64,000 bases of DNA. It comes from SHZU01 sp046160105 (lineage in GTDB: Bacteria > Gemmatimonadota > Gemmatimonadetes > Gemmatimonadales > GWC2-71-9). This document shows, in pieces, positions 17,249 to 26,575 of this stretch. Within the stretch, counting starts at the first letter, position 1. Each line of letters begins with the position of its first letter. The position numbers and the translations under genes were made by a program. The notes beneath the pieces are model-generated. The model worked only from the letters and a program-made list of their open reading frames with translations. It was not told the DNA's origin and searched no databases. The DNA lies in the NCBI GenBank assembly GCA_046160105.1, contig JBJXGT010000026.1, forward strand, positions 1 to 64,000. The letters run 5' to 3'.

Positions 17249-18736
17249 ATGCGGCACCCCCGAATCCTCATTACCCTGTTTGGTTCTTGTTTCGTAGGCC
17301 TCGTTTCGGCGCGGCTCGCGTCAGGGCAGGCCATCCCCCCGGCGGCCGACGACAGCGCGGCCCTGTACCAGCGGTCCGCCCTCCCCACCGCCACCGCCGC
17401 CACCAGAATTCAGAGCGGCTTCCGACTCGCACCGGACGCCGCGGCGCTGATCCTCATCCGCGCAGGTTATCCCGTGGCGGAGGCCGCGGGAGGGGGTCGT
17501 CTGACCAGTGCGCAGCAGGCGCTGCTCGCCGTCGGCCTCCATTCGTCCGCCGAGCGCGAGAAGGACCGCGTGAGGCGGGACAACGAGCAGAAGCAGCACC
17601 TCCGGGAACTCATCACCATGCTCCTGAACGCCTCGGGCAGCCTCGAGGCCGTCGCCGACCTGTTGGTCAACCAGGCACGCGCCACGACCGACCAGGCACT
17701 GGCCATTCTGCTCACCGTGGCGCCGAGCCCGCGAGAGTTCGCCCGGGCGGCCACCCGGGCTCGGGCCAGCGGCAAGGCCATGTTCACCGTGGTGATGACC
17801 ATTCCCGGCACCTCGCTCACGGTCGCGGGAGAAGCACTCGAGGAGGCCGGACAGACGGCCAGTCAGATCTTCGGGGCGGCGATGGCGGCGGGAAAGACGC
17901 TCTGGGAGGCGATGATTGCGTTCCAGGCCGCGCTCCAGGAGCTGAGTCAGAACCAGGCGAGCCTGAAAGTCGAGGTTCAGGCCGTTTACGAGATGCTCAA
18001 GGTCTCCAATGCGGAAGTCTCGGCCGCGACCCAAGTCATGATGACGCACTTCACCCAGGCGCAGCAGCGGGCCGCAATCGCTAACGCCGCCCTCCAGGCC
18101 GCTGTGCACCCCGATGGGGTCGTCGGGGGAATCCAGGGCGCCGTCGGGACCCTCGGCGGCACCGTCTCGATCATGGCGTCGGGGAGCTGGCCCCTCAAGT
18201 CGATCGCGACCGGCTTCGAAGGAAACGCGACGTCGGCTCAGAACTTCGCGACCGGGTGGGCCGGCATGCCGGGACGCACCAAGAGCGCGCTCGAGGCCGC
18301 CGATCTCGCCTTTGCCCTCGCCCAGTCCGACTACGCCGTCGCCAACGTCACGGCCATGTTCACCCTGCTCAAGACGGCAGGCTTTGGGGCGACCGCAGTG
18401 GCTGCGGCCGTCTCGACCGCCTTGGCCGCATCTGCCCAAGCAATCGCCAGCGGCCTGATGGGGGCGGGGTATTCGGTATCGGCGACGACGGAAGCGCTGA
18501 AGGTCGGCATCGGCGCCACGTCGACGGCCGCGGTCAGCGCCCTCGTCGCCGCCGGAGTCACCGCCAGCGCCATTGCCGTGGCGCTCCGGGATATCTACCA
18601 GCTCGGCTTTCTCGAGGTGGCCAAGCGGCTCAAGGAGGTCCAGTTTGATTTCTCAGAGATATTCCAGGGGCTGACAACCGCGTTCGCGTTAACGAGCGCG
18701 CAGACCGCCGAGGTTGTGACCCTGTTGAGGAGCTGA
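17249..18736 (+). CDS. Exported helical-repeat protein, unknown function
   Basis: A 495-residue protein of unknown function. It starts with a signal peptide (about 1-28, ending S-G-Q-A). The body is almost wholly alpha-helical and Ala-rich with few charges. The C-terminal quarter consists of 29-residue units with a pattern L-x-x-A-G-[FY/V]-x-x-x-A-x-x-x-A-[LV]. The middle (about 85-270) is a long helical stretch with MTHFTQAQQRA-like coiled segments. The ATG at 17249 has GGAG 5 nt upstream, though that SD lies in a strong hairpin. It is flanked by an exported DUF4157-like gene and a kinase gene, and may be secreted or a structural scaffold. Confidence 0.7.
   Translation: MRHPRILITLFGSCFVGLVSARLASGQAIPPAADDSAALYQRSALPTATAATRIQSGFRLAPDAAALILIRAGYPVAEAAGGGRLTSAQQALLAVGLHSSAEREKDRVRRDNEQKQHLRELITMLLNASGSLEAVADLLVNQARATTDQALAILLTVAPSPREFARAATRARASGKAMFTVVMTIPGTSLTVAGEALEEAGQTASQIFGAAMAAGKTLWEAMIAFQAALQELSQNQASLKVEVQAVYEMLKVSNAEVSAATQVMMTHFTQAQQRAAIANAALQAAVHPDGVVGGIQGAVGTLGGTVSIMASGSWPLKSIATGFEGNATSAQNFATGWAGMPGRTKSALEAADLAFALAQSDYAVANVTAMFTLLKTAGFGATAVAAAVSTALAASAQAIASGLMGAGYSVSATTEALKVGIGATSTAAVSALVAAGVTASAIAVALRDIYQLGFLEVAKRLKEVQFDFSEIFQGLTTAFALTSAQTAEVVTLLRS
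18368..18715 (+). repeat. Four 29-codon repeats in the helical protein
   Basis: Four consecutive units of exactly 29 codons (residues 374-402, 403-431, 432-460, 461-489). Each starts with Leu, mostly has A-G-[FYV] at positions 4-6, a small-residue run, and a hydrophobic residue at position 15. The DNA copies have diverged, so the repeat shows at the protein level only. A weaker unit precedes them. Confidence 0.65.
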
Positions 18737-18827
18737 TCCAGCGCCGCCGGCCGCCTCGACTGGCGCGTGAGGCCGACGGGGCGATAGCGTTGAGGGCGGT
18801 CCCCTGCCGCCAGGGAGGACACTTGCA

Positions 18828-21530
18828 ATGACCGAACGTTCCTGGGAACGGTTGCGGCGGGTCGATGCGCTGTTCGAGCAAGCGCTCGATCAGCCGGCCG
18901 ACCGCCGCCGTCAGTTTCTCGCCGAAGCCACCCGCGGCGACGAGGATCTGGTGGCGGAAGTCCTCCGGCTGCTCGCGTCGCTCGACGCCGCTGAGGGAGC
19001 CATTGGCGAGTCCGCGGCGGCCTTCGTGTCGTCACCCATCGTCGCCGAGCCGGCCGCCACCCCTGGTTATCCACCCGGTCATCGGATCGGCCCCTTCGCG
19101 GTGGTCGAAGAGCTTGGCCGAGGCGGCATGGGCACCGTCTATCTGGCCGAGCGCACCGATGGCCACTTCCCGACCCGTGTCGCCATCAAGTCGCTGCCTC
19201 CCGGCCCGATCAGCGCCACCGCGCGGATCCGGTTCCGCCGGGAACAGTCGATCCTGGCGGGCCTCGATCATCCCAACATCGCTCGGCTCTACGACAGCGG
19301 GATCGGCGACGACAGCCGTCCCTACCTCGTCATGGCCCCGATCGCCGGAACCCGAATCGACCGGTGGTGCGACGAGCACCGGACCCCGATCGACGAGCGA
19401 CTTCGGCTGTTCGAGCAGGTGGCGGAGGCCGTCGAGTACGCCCATAGCCGCTTGGTGGTCCACCGCGACCTCAAGCCGAGCAACATCCTCGTCACCGAGG
19501 CGGGCCGGGCGATCCTCCTCGACTTCGGGATCGCGAAGCTGCTCCGCGACGAAGACGACGAGCCGGCGACGCGGGCAGGGACCCGGATCCTCACGCCCGA
19601 GTATGCCGCGCCCGAGCAGCTCCGCGGCGAGCCGGTCAGCACCGCCAGCGACGTCTACTCGCTCGGCGTCATCCTCCATCAACTCCTGACCGGGCAGCGA
19701 CCGCCGTGGCAAGCCGAGATCGTCGCCAGGGAGGGTCGGGGTGATCTGGACCGGCTGGTGACCCAGCCGACCGTCGCTGCAGCGGACGTGGCGACAGTGG
19801 CCGCCGCTCGGCAAACCACCGAGCGCGGCCTGGCCCGATTGCTCCAGGGCGACCTCGGCTTGATCGTCTCGCGGGCCCTCCGCCCCGACCCCGCCGACCG
19901 CTACCGATCCGCCGCCGCGCTGTTGGACGACCTCCGTCGCCATCGCGAAGGCCGCCCGATCCAGGCCCGGCCCGATTCCTTCAGCTATCGGGCCGCCAAG
20001 TTCGTCCGCCGCAATCCCGCCCTCACCGGCGTGGCGGCGGCACTGCTGCTCGTGACCGGCGTGTTTCTCGCGACGTCGGTGGCCCAGACCCGCCGGCTGG
20101 AGCGAGAACGGGATCAAGTCCGCACCGAGCGAGACCGGGCCGATCGCACGGTCGATCTCCTGGTCGGTCTGTTCGAAGCCGCCGATCCCTTCGCCCCCGG
20201 CCGCCGAGACACCCTCCGCGTCGGGGCGTTCCTGGCGGGCGGCACCGAGCGAGTCAGGGCCGATCTCGTGGCCGACTCGACGCTGCAGGGCGAGCTGCTC
20301 TCGGTTCTGAGCCGGGCCCATCGTGGTCTCGGGATGATTGCCGATGCCCGCCGGCTCGCCGAGGAGGCGGTGGCCCTCGGGCGGGCCTCGGGCGCAACGC
20401 CGGCCCGGCTGGCGGCGAGCCTGAACGACCTGGGGGTGGTCGCCATTCACCAGGCCGATCTGAAGGCGGCCGAGGCCGCCCACCGCGAGGCACTCCAGCT
20501 CCGCGAGGCGGCCGTGCCTAACGTGCCGCGTGAGGTCGCCGGCAGCCTGATCGGTCTGGGCACCGCCAAGCTCGAACTGCTCCAGTACGACTCGGCGGCG
20601 GCGCTGTTCGCCAGGGCAGCCGCGATCCACCGTCGCCATCTCGCCGCCGACACCGGGTTCCTGGCGACGCTGCTCAACAATCGGGGAATGCTCGCCTACC
20701 GGATCGGCGCCCTCGACACGGCCGTGGCGTTGGGCGAGGAAGCACTCGCGTTGGCCCGGGCCCGTTTCGGCCCGACCCACCCGCGCACCCTGATCGAACT
20801 TGGCAACCATGCCTTCCGGCTCGACCGGCTCGATCGGTTCGCGGAGGCCGAGTCGTCGTTCCGAGTGGCCCTGGCCGGCATGCGCGAGCAACTTGGCGAG
20901 CAGCACCCCAGGACGGCGCAGGTGATGAGCCAGTTCTCCACCGCGCTGGCCAGGCGGGGGCGATGCGCGGCGGCCGAGTCGCTGCTCCGGGCCGAGTTGG
21001 CCATCAACCGAGCGCGCCTGGGCCCGGGTCACCCCGATAACGCCGGAACGTTGTTCACCCTGAGCCGGGTCTTGAGCAACACCGGCCGGGAGCAGGAGGC
21101 TGCCGTCATCGACCGGGAAGTCCTGGCCATCAATCAGGCCGCGTTGGGCCCCGACCACTTCGCCACCGCGATCGCGCGGGGCAAAGTCGCCTCCAACGAC
21201 TGCCGAGCCGGCCGGTCGGGAGCCCTGGGCGAGTCGGAAGGCAGCCTCACCGTGTTAGGCAGGACTCTGCCGGCGCATCACGAGGGTGCCCTGAGCATCC
21301 GGCGGCTGCTGGGGGAATGCCTCGCCCGGCTGGGACGTCGGGACGGGGCCGAACGGGTCTTGGTGGAGGCGATCGGGATTGCTCGGAAACAGTACGGCGA
21401 CCGCGGGCCCACCACGATCAGCCTGGCGCGTTCGCTGACGGCGCTCTTTCGGGACGCGGGCCAGTCGGAGCGGGCCCGCGAATACCAGGCGCTCCTCGAT
21501 GCCGCCTCGCTCCCTCCGGCGAAACGATAG
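18828..21530 (+). CDS. Transmembrane Ser/Thr protein kinase with TPR domain, copy 2
   Basis: A 900-residue Hanks-type kinase, paralogous to the one at 13.3 kb. The kinase domain (about 88-375) has G-R-G-G-M-G (97-102), Lys121, H-R-D-L-K-P-S-N (212-219), D-F-G (232-234) and Y-A-A-P-E-Q, all intact. A membrane helix at about 398-418 is followed by tetratricopeptide-type repeats to the C-terminus. GGAGG lies 8-9 nt before the ATG. It converges on an ECF sigma gene 21 bp downstream, whereas copy 1 is divergent from its sigma gene, so the two pairs have different layouts. The expected role is relay of an extracytoplasmic signal to the sigma factor. Confidence 0.93.
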   Translation: MTERSWERLRRVDALFEQALDQPADRRRQFLAEATRGDEDLVAEVLRLLASLDAAEGAIGESAAAFVSSPIVAEPAATPGYPPGHRIGPFAVVEELGRGGMGTVYLAERTDGHFPTRVAIKSLPPGPISATARIRFRREQSILAGLDHPNIARLYDSGIGDDSRPYLVMAPIAGTRIDRWCDEHRTPIDERLRLFEQVAEAVEYAHSRLVVHRDLKPSNILVTEAGRAILLDFGIAKLLRDEDDEPATRAGTRILTPEYAAPEQLRGEPVSTASDVYSLGVILHQLLTGQRPPWQAEIVAREGRGDLDRLVTQPTVAAADVATVAAARQTTERGLARLLQGDLGLIVSRALRPDPADRYRSAAALLDDLRRHREGRPIQARPDSFSYRAAKFVRRNPALTGVAAALLLVTGVFLATSVAQTRRLERERDQVRTERDRADRTVDLLVGLFEAADPFAPGRRDTLRVGAFLAGGTERVRADLVADSTLQGELLSVLSRAHRGLGMIADARRLAEEAVALGRASGATPARLAASLNDLGVVAIHQADLKAAEAAHREALQLREAAVPNVPREVAGSLIGLGTAKLELLQYDSAAALFARAAAIHRRHLAADTGFLATLLNNRGMLAYRIGALDTAVALGEEALALARARFGPTHPRTLIELGNHAFRLDRLDRFAEAESSFRVALAGMREQLGEQHPRTAQVMSQFSTALARRGRCAAAESLLRAELAINRARLGPGHPDNAGTLFTLSRVLSNTGREQEAAVIDREVLAINQAALGPDHFATAIARGKVASNDCRAGRSGALGESEGSLTVLGRTLPAHHEGALSIRRLLGECLARLGRRDGAERVLVEAIGIARKQYGDRGPTTISLARSLTALFRDAGQSERAREYQALLDAASLPPAKR

Positions 21531-21551
21531 CGCCACCCTCACGATGGTCGG

Positions 21552-22124
21552 CTACGGTTTCGCCTCGCCGCCCTCGATGAAACGATAGAGCCAGGCCCGG
21601 GCCCGGGCCCAATCGCGCTTGACCGTCGGGACCGACACCCCGGCGACCTCGGCGATCTCCTCGTGGCTCATCCCACCATAGAAGCGATACTGCACCATGG
21701 TGGCGAGCCGCGGGCTGACTCGTTCCAAGGCCGCCATCGCCTCGTCGATCGCGAGGAGCTCCTCGGGCCGGTCCGCCTTGCCCAACTCCAGCCCCTCGAG
21801 CGGCACTCGGGCCTGATCGCCCCCGCGCTTCTCCGCGTACCGAGCCCGGGCCAAGTCGACCAGCACGAACCGCATCGCCCGGGAGGCGAGCGCGAAGAAG
21901 TGGGCCCGGTCTTTCCAGGTCGCCCCGGGAGCGTCGGCGAGACGGAGATAGGTCTCGTGCACGAGCTCCGTGGTGCTCAGCGTCTCCCCCGACCGACGAG
22001 CGAGCTTGGCGTGGGCGAGCCGGCGAAGCTCGTCGTAGAGGTGGGGAACCAAGGCATCGACCGCCTCCTGCTGTCCGGCTCGCGCCCGGGCGAACAGGGC
22101 CGTCGTCTCGTCGGGGGAGGTCAT
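21552..22124 (-). CDS. ECF-type sigma factor, kinase-linked group, copy 2
   Basis: RNA polymerase sigma factor of 190 residues, from the same group as the one at 12.6 kb. Region 2 shows LVPHLYDELRRLAH and ELVHETYLRL, and the following segment reads AHFFALASRAMRFVLVDLARAR. Region 4 ends MSHEEIAEVAGVSVPTVKRDWARARAWLYR. It is convergent with the kinase gene, so co-regulation would have to be at protein level. A GC-rich 97-bp gap separates it from the OmpA gene. Confidence 0.92.
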   Translation of the reverse strand: MTSPDETTALFARARAGQQEAVDALVPHLYDELRRLAHAKLARRSGETLSTTELVHETYLRLADAPGATWKDRAHFFALASRAMRFVLVDLARARYAEKRGGDQARVPLEGLELGKADRPEELLAIDEAMAALERVSPRLATMVQYRFYGGMSHEEIAEVAGVSVPTVKRDWARARAWLYRFIEGGEAKP

Positions 22125-22221
22125 TGGCTGACCCGGCCGATGATACCGGCCGGTGGAGCCGGACGCAACACGACCGCCGGCGAGACCGCCGGCGGAGGTG
22201 GTGTGTCGTAACCGCGGTCGG

Positions 22222-22890
22222 CTACTTGGCGGCGAGCAGGACGTCCCCGTTCATGATCGCAAACTCGGCCCGCCGGTTCTTGGCCCAAGCCATTTCGTCG
22301 CGTCCGGCATCGATCGGCGAGCCTTCGCCAGTCGAGTTCTCATCAAACCGGGTCGCGTCGATCCCCTTGCCGACGAGGTACTTCCGAACGGCGACCGCTC
22401 GGCGAGTGCCGAGGGCCAGGTTATAGGCGTCCGAACCACGATCGTCGCAAGCCCCGGTGATCTGGAGCCGGACCGCCGGGTTGGCCATCAGGATCGCCAC
22501 CTTCCGATCGAGCGCATCGCGTCCTTCCGACTGCAGCGCCGAGGCGCCGACGTCGAAGTGGACCATCGCCTTGAGTTCCTGGCTGAGCTCCGCCGTCTTC
22601 GCGGCCGCCTTCTCGCTCGCTTCCCGAACGACCGCGGCCTCCGCCAGGCGCACTCGCTCGACCGAGTCGGCCCGCGCCCGCACCGCCAGCTCGGCCACCC
22701 GAGCCCGCTCGACCGAATCGGCGACGGCCATTCGACGAATCCCGTCGAGGGAGTCCTGAACTCGGCGCTGCGTCGCCAACTCGGCCTCGGAAGGCTGCGG
22801 TGGCGGCTGTTGCTGCGGGGGCGAGTTCGAGCAGGCCATCGCCAGGACGACTCCAGCGACGGCGATCGAGAAAGGCATCTTTCGGAACAT
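22222..22890 (-). CDS. OmpA-family (Pal-like) lipoprotein
   Basis: A 222-residue outer-membrane lipoprotein that probably tethers peptidoglycan. The signal ends L-A-M-A-C (Cys20). A Pro/Gln-rich spacer follows, then a charged coiled-coil-like helix with repeated D-S-V-E-R-x-R. An OmpA peptidoglycan-binding domain (about 105-215) holds HFDVGASAL, ITGACDDRGSDAYNLALGTRRA and a final NRRAEF. The start at 22890 was chosen because GGAG lies 5 nt upstream and the lipoprotein signal then fits. A Pal-like job in the Tol-Pal system is possible, but no tol genes are in view. Confidence 0.9.
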   Translation of the reverse strand: MFRKMPFSIAVAGVVLAMACSNSPPQQQPPPQPSEAELATQRRVQDSLDGIRRMAVADSVERARVAELAVRARADSVERVRLAEAAVVREASEKAAAKTAELSQELKAMVHFDVGASALQSEGRDALDRKVAILMANPAVRLQITGACDDRGSDAYNLALGTRRAVAVRKYLVGKGIDATRFDENSTGEGSPIDAGRDEMAWAKNRRAEFAIMNGDVLLAAK

Positions 22891-23184
22891 GTCGCGCTCC
22901 ATCCGGGTTGAGGCTCGGGAAACCACCAGGATCGAACAGTAGCGGTCGCCCGGGGGCGTCGATATCGCTCGTTCGGATGGATTGATGCCTAGCCCCACAC
23001 CCCCCTGTGGCGCCGGCGAGCCTGGCTTCCCAAACCGGGTCCCCCCACCGCCAATGGCCTGAAGTTGCCGCTCCCGTCGCCATGTCGTCAGTCGACAGTG
23101 AGTGCCCGCCGTGGCCGATGATCCCTTTTGGCGGGCCAGCGCGAGTTACCCATTGGACCGGCACCCCTGGCGGAGCGTCGTATC

Positions 23185-25275
23185 GTGAACCGGATTCTGG
23201 TAATCAACCTCCTCATCGCCTGCGCCCTGCGGAGCCCCGCCGCCGGCCAGCGTCCCGCCCAGCAGGCGTCCGACTCGACGCCCCCGGTGGCCCGGCCGCT
23301 GTGGGAGGTGGATCGGTTCGTGTCGAGCCGGTTCGCGGTGACCTTTGAGCTCGACCGGGAGGTGCCCACCACCGACCGGCTGGCCCTGGTGATCGCCAAC
23401 ACCGACGTGTCGGCCGCGACGGCGCTGGAAGGGCGCCGGCTTCGGTACCGTCCGACGACCTGGCGCCTGCCCTCGGGAGCCTCCGAGGCGGTGGCCTACC
23501 TGGTCCGGGCCGCCGGTCAGTGGATCGAAATCGGGCGGGCCCCGCTCAAGGTGCTGACCCGGGCCGGGCTGGAGCGGGGCTCCATCGTGCCGAGTCTCGA
23601 CCTGAGCAGCACCGGTCAGCTCGACCAGTCGATCGATCCGGGTTCCCCACCCGCCCGCCGGACCTACCAGGATCTCACCCTCCGGATCGGCGTCGAGAAC
23701 ACCGTGGCCAAGAATGGCTGGGAGTTCGCGGCCCGGGGAAACGCCGTCGGCGTCTCCGAGACCGAGCAGCGCCTCCGCTACGGACAGCCCAGCGCGCCGG
23801 CGGTGGACCTGTCGGACTACCGGATCCAGCTGTCGCGACGGAGCGCCCGGCTGACCATGGGGCACGTGGCCGTCGGGGCCAACCGCTATCTGATGAGCGG
23901 CTTCTCGAGTCGGGGGCTCGCGGCCGGCCTCCCGCTCGGCTCCGCCGCCACCCTCGATCTGGGCTTGGTCCGCGGCAGCAGCGTGGTCGGGTGGAACAAT
24001 CTCCTGGGCCTGATGGAACCGGACCATCGGATCGCCGTCGGAACGTTAGGCGTCGAGGTGTTTCCCAAGCGGCCGGGCGGGCTCCATCTCGATGTCTCCG
24101 GCATCGACGGATCGGTGCTGCCCCAGGGCGGCTACAACCAGGGGGCGGCGACCGACGCCGAGGAGAGTCGGGGCTTCGGGGTCCAGGTCTCGGCGTCGGA
24201 CGTCAAGGACCGGGTTCGATTCTCCGGCGGGGTCGCCCGGTCGCGGTTCGTCAATCCCGGCGATCCGCTCCTCTTCGGTGATACCACCGTGGTGGCGGTG
24301 GCCCCGACCACCCGAACGGCGCGTTACGGCGAGCTCGGGCTCCAGTTCCTCCGCGGCGTCTCGCTCGGCAAGACCACTCAGGCGTCCTTGGGTGCCACCC
24401 TGCGGCATGAGCGAGTCGATCCGCTCTTTCGCAGCGTCGGGGGATCGCCCCAGTCCGACGTCGAGAACAACGGCCTCGAGCTCACCGGCGCGATCGGCCC
24501 CTTGTCGTTCCAGGCCACGGCGACGGCGGCCCGCGACAACCTCGGCCGAATCGCCTCGATCCTCACCTCGCGGACCCGGACCCGCGGCGTCAACCTGGCG
24601 GCGCCGTTAGGCGCGCTCCTGGGAGCGCCGCCGGAGGCGTGGTACCTCCCTGCCCTGACCTATTCCTGGCAGCGGACCCGCCAATACGGCGAGGGCGTTC
24701 CCACCAACGGCGACTTCTCCGCGGGGCACGTACCCGACCAGTGGAGCATCGCCCAGGCGGGATCCGCCGCCTGGACCGGCACCCGATGGAGTCTGTCCTA
24801 TCGATGGAACCAATCATCTCAGGACAATCGTCAGACCGGACGGGAACGAGCCGACTTCCGGGGCATCGTCCACGGGCTCTCGTTCGCGCTGACCGGCATC
24901 ACCGGATTCACCCCGAGCCTCGAGACCAGCGTCGAGCGGCAAAAGAACTTCGAATCCGCGCTCACCCAGCGCACCGAACGGGTGGGCGCCTCGGCGGCGG
25001 CGCAGCTGACCCGGACCACGGCCTTCAACGGATCGCTGTCGCAGGCATGGGGCTTCGATCCGTTCGGAGGACGGCGGACCCGCAACACCGAGGTGCAGGT
25101 CGAGCTCTCGCAGGGCCTCAACCTGTACCGCGCGACGGCCGGGGGGACCCAAGCCCGGCTCTTCGTTCGCTACGCCCGAGCCCGGGCCGCGTTCCTCCCG
25201 ATCGTCGCGACCCCCGGCGTGGCGCCGGCGGTGCGGTGGACCCTCAACGCCGGCGGCTCGATCCGCCTCTACTGA
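23185..25275 (+). CDS. Large exported protein with beta-barrel character
   Basis: A 696-residue protein I cannot place in a named family. The GTG at 23185, with GGAG 9 nt upstream, gives a signal peptide ending A-A-G-Q. Residues about 30-130 look like a small beta domain (FELDREVPTTDRLALVIANTD). The rest is rich in alternating polar/hydrophobic strands, short G/N/D turns and aromatic girdle residues (such as YRIQLSRRSARLTMGHVAVG), and ends in S-I-R-L-Y, which suits an outer-membrane barrel. The stop is 2 bp before the ATG of a second exported protein, so the two form an operon and may act together at the surface. Confidence 0.72.
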   Translation: MNRILVINLLIACALRSPAAGQRPAQQASDSTPPVARPLWEVDRFVSSRFAVTFELDREVPTTDRLALVIANTDVSAATALEGRRLRYRPTTWRLPSGASEAVAYLVRAAGQWIEIGRAPLKVLTRAGLERGSIVPSLDLSSTGQLDQSIDPGSPPARRTYQDLTLRIGVENTVAKNGWEFAARGNAVGVSETEQRLRYGQPSAPAVDLSDYRIQLSRRSARLTMGHVAVGANRYLMSGFSSRGLAAGLPLGSAATLDLGLVRGSSVVGWNNLLGLMEPDHRIAVGTLGVEVFPKRPGGLHLDVSGIDGSVLPQGGYNQGAATDAEESRGFGVQVSASDVKDRVRFSGGVARSRFVNPGDPLLFGDTTVVAVAPTTRTARYGELGLQFLRGVSLGKTTQASLGATLRHERVDPLFRSVGGSPQSDVENNGLELTGAIGPLSFQATATAARDNLGRIASILTSRTRTRGVNLAAPLGALLGAPPEAWYLPALTYSWQRTRQYGEGVPTNGDFSAGHVPDQWSIAQAGSAAWTGTRWSLSYRWNQSSQDNRQTGRERADFRGIVHGLSFALTGITGFTPSLETSVERQKNFESALTQRTERVGASAAAQLTRTTAFNGSLSQAWGFDPFGGRRTRNTEVQVELSQGLNLYRATAGGTQARLFVRYARARAAFLPIVATPGVAPAVRWTLNAGGSIRLY

Positions 25276-25277
25276 CC

Positions 25278-26564
25278 ATGCGCCTAACGAATCTCCTCAG
25301 CTTCGCGATCACGGCCGCGGGCCTCGGCGGGGGAACCGCCGCCGCCCAGATCCGGGTCAACCCGACCGGGGTCAACGTCAACGCCCAGGGCGCGACCACG
25401 GTGTTTCTCACCTTCGGTGGCCTGGCCGGGTACCAGGCCGCCGAGGCGTTTTGGTGCGGGGAGCTGATCCCCGCGGCACCGGCGATCGGGCTCCGTTGCG
25501 ACCCGGGAACGATCTTCGGATCGCTGCCTCTGCGCTACGATCAGAGCGCGGCGAGCGGAGTGGGCGGGCTCACCGACATCATGACCATTCCCCCATCGGT
25601 GAGCCGGCGTGCCTACCAAGCCGCCGAGGCGGGGGCGGGCTCGGCGTTCTATTACGTGAGGCGGTTCCGGCCCGCCGCGGGTGGACCGGACCAGTACGTG
25701 GCGGTGACCTGCCGCCTGACCGGGGGTGGGGCCCGAAGCCCACTCTCGCTCACCGACGTGAGCCTGAGTTTCCTCCCGGAAGCGACCGTGCTTCAGGTGG
25801 CCCAAGGCGACCCGGCACCGACCCTGGAGGCGAGGATAACCTACACTGGTACCGGTCGGCTGGTGGGCCGGTGGGAAGTGGTCCTGCCCGGCGAGGATCT
25901 CCCGACCGCGGAGGACCTCCTCACCGAGGCCAGCCTCCCGCTCGAGCGGCGAGGCACCCAGCGCCGCTACACCCAGTTGGGCCGCTTCAACCTGTTCTTG
26001 CCGCCCACGGGGTCAGTCACGCTGGCCGGGCCCGATCCGCGCCGGATCCCGACCCAGACGGACGGGGTGTACTACCTCCTCCTCCGCGTCGAAGCGACGA
26101 CCGAAAAGGAAGGCGACTCCAACCTGGGCTCCGCCGGGGCGGGAAGCGGCGTCGTGCCATCCGGCGGCGTCGCCGGATTCCCGATGCCGGTGCTTCGATA
26201 CGTCGTGGGGAGCGGCCAGAACGGCGGCGGCCTCGACACCGAAACGCCGCCGACGGTCCGATTGATCGCGCCGGGCCCCGGATCGGCGGCTCGTCTCGAC
26301 ACGGGCGGCGCGATCACCTTCACCTGGGAGGCCGGGCCGCAGGTAGCCCAGTATCGGTTGGAGGTCGCGACCCCGGCGGATCCGCGGGCATTCGCCGCAC
26401 TGGTACCCGGCGCCGTGGCTGGATATCGAGCACCACCCTGGCTCGCCGAGCGGATCCAGGGTGAGGCGGGGTTCCGATGGCGGGTGGTCGCCACCGACGC
26501 GGCGGGTCGGCCGATTGGACGGAGCGGGTGGCGGCAGGCGACGGTCGGTCGACCGTCGCCCTGA
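25278..26564 (+). CDS. Exported beta-rich protein, partner of the barrel-like protein
   Basis: A 428-residue secreted protein with a signal peptide ending A-A-A-Q (about residue 24). Residues 25-165 form an unknown beta domain with Cys pairs (W-C-G-E, L-R-C-D-P and V-T-C-R). The C-terminal 100 residues resemble a fibronectin/Ig-type domain (FTWEAGPQVAQYRLEVATP, GFRWRVVATDAAGRPIG). The frame is open well upstream, but only this ATG follows the preceding stop directly and yields a signal peptide. No family is recognised. Tight spacing with the barrel-like gene suggests a surface complex. Confidence 0.72.
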   Translation: MRLTNLLSFAITAAGLGGGTAAAQIRVNPTGVNVNAQGATTVFLTFGGLAGYQAAEAFWCGELIPAAPAIGLRCDPGTIFGSLPLRYDQSAASGVGGLTDIMTIPPSVSRRAYQAAEAGAGSAFYYVRRFRPAAGGPDQYVAVTCRLTGGGARSPLSLTDVSLSFLPEATVLQVAQGDPAPTLEARITYTGTGRLVGRWEVVLPGEDLPTAEDLLTEASLPLERRGTQRRYTQLGRFNLFLPPTGSVTLAGPDPRRIPTQTDGVYYLLLRVEATTEKEGDSNLGSAGAGSGVVPSGGVAGFPMPVLRYVVGSGQNGGGLDTETPPTVRLIAPGPGSAARLDTGGAITFTWEAGPQVAQYRLEVATPADPRAFAALVPGAVAGYRAPPWLAERIQGEAGFRWRVVATDAAGRPIGRSGWRQATVGRPSP

Positions 26565-26575
26565 TTCGAGCGGCG

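Noticed and set aside
19032..21158. Long open frame of 708 codons on the minus strand
   Set aside because: It lies opposite the second TPR kinase and shows no family motif or ribosome-binding site.
24639..25277. N-terminal extension of the gene at 25278
   Set aside because: This part is out of frame with, and overlaps, the well-supported barrel-like gene. The ATG at 25278 gives a signal peptide.
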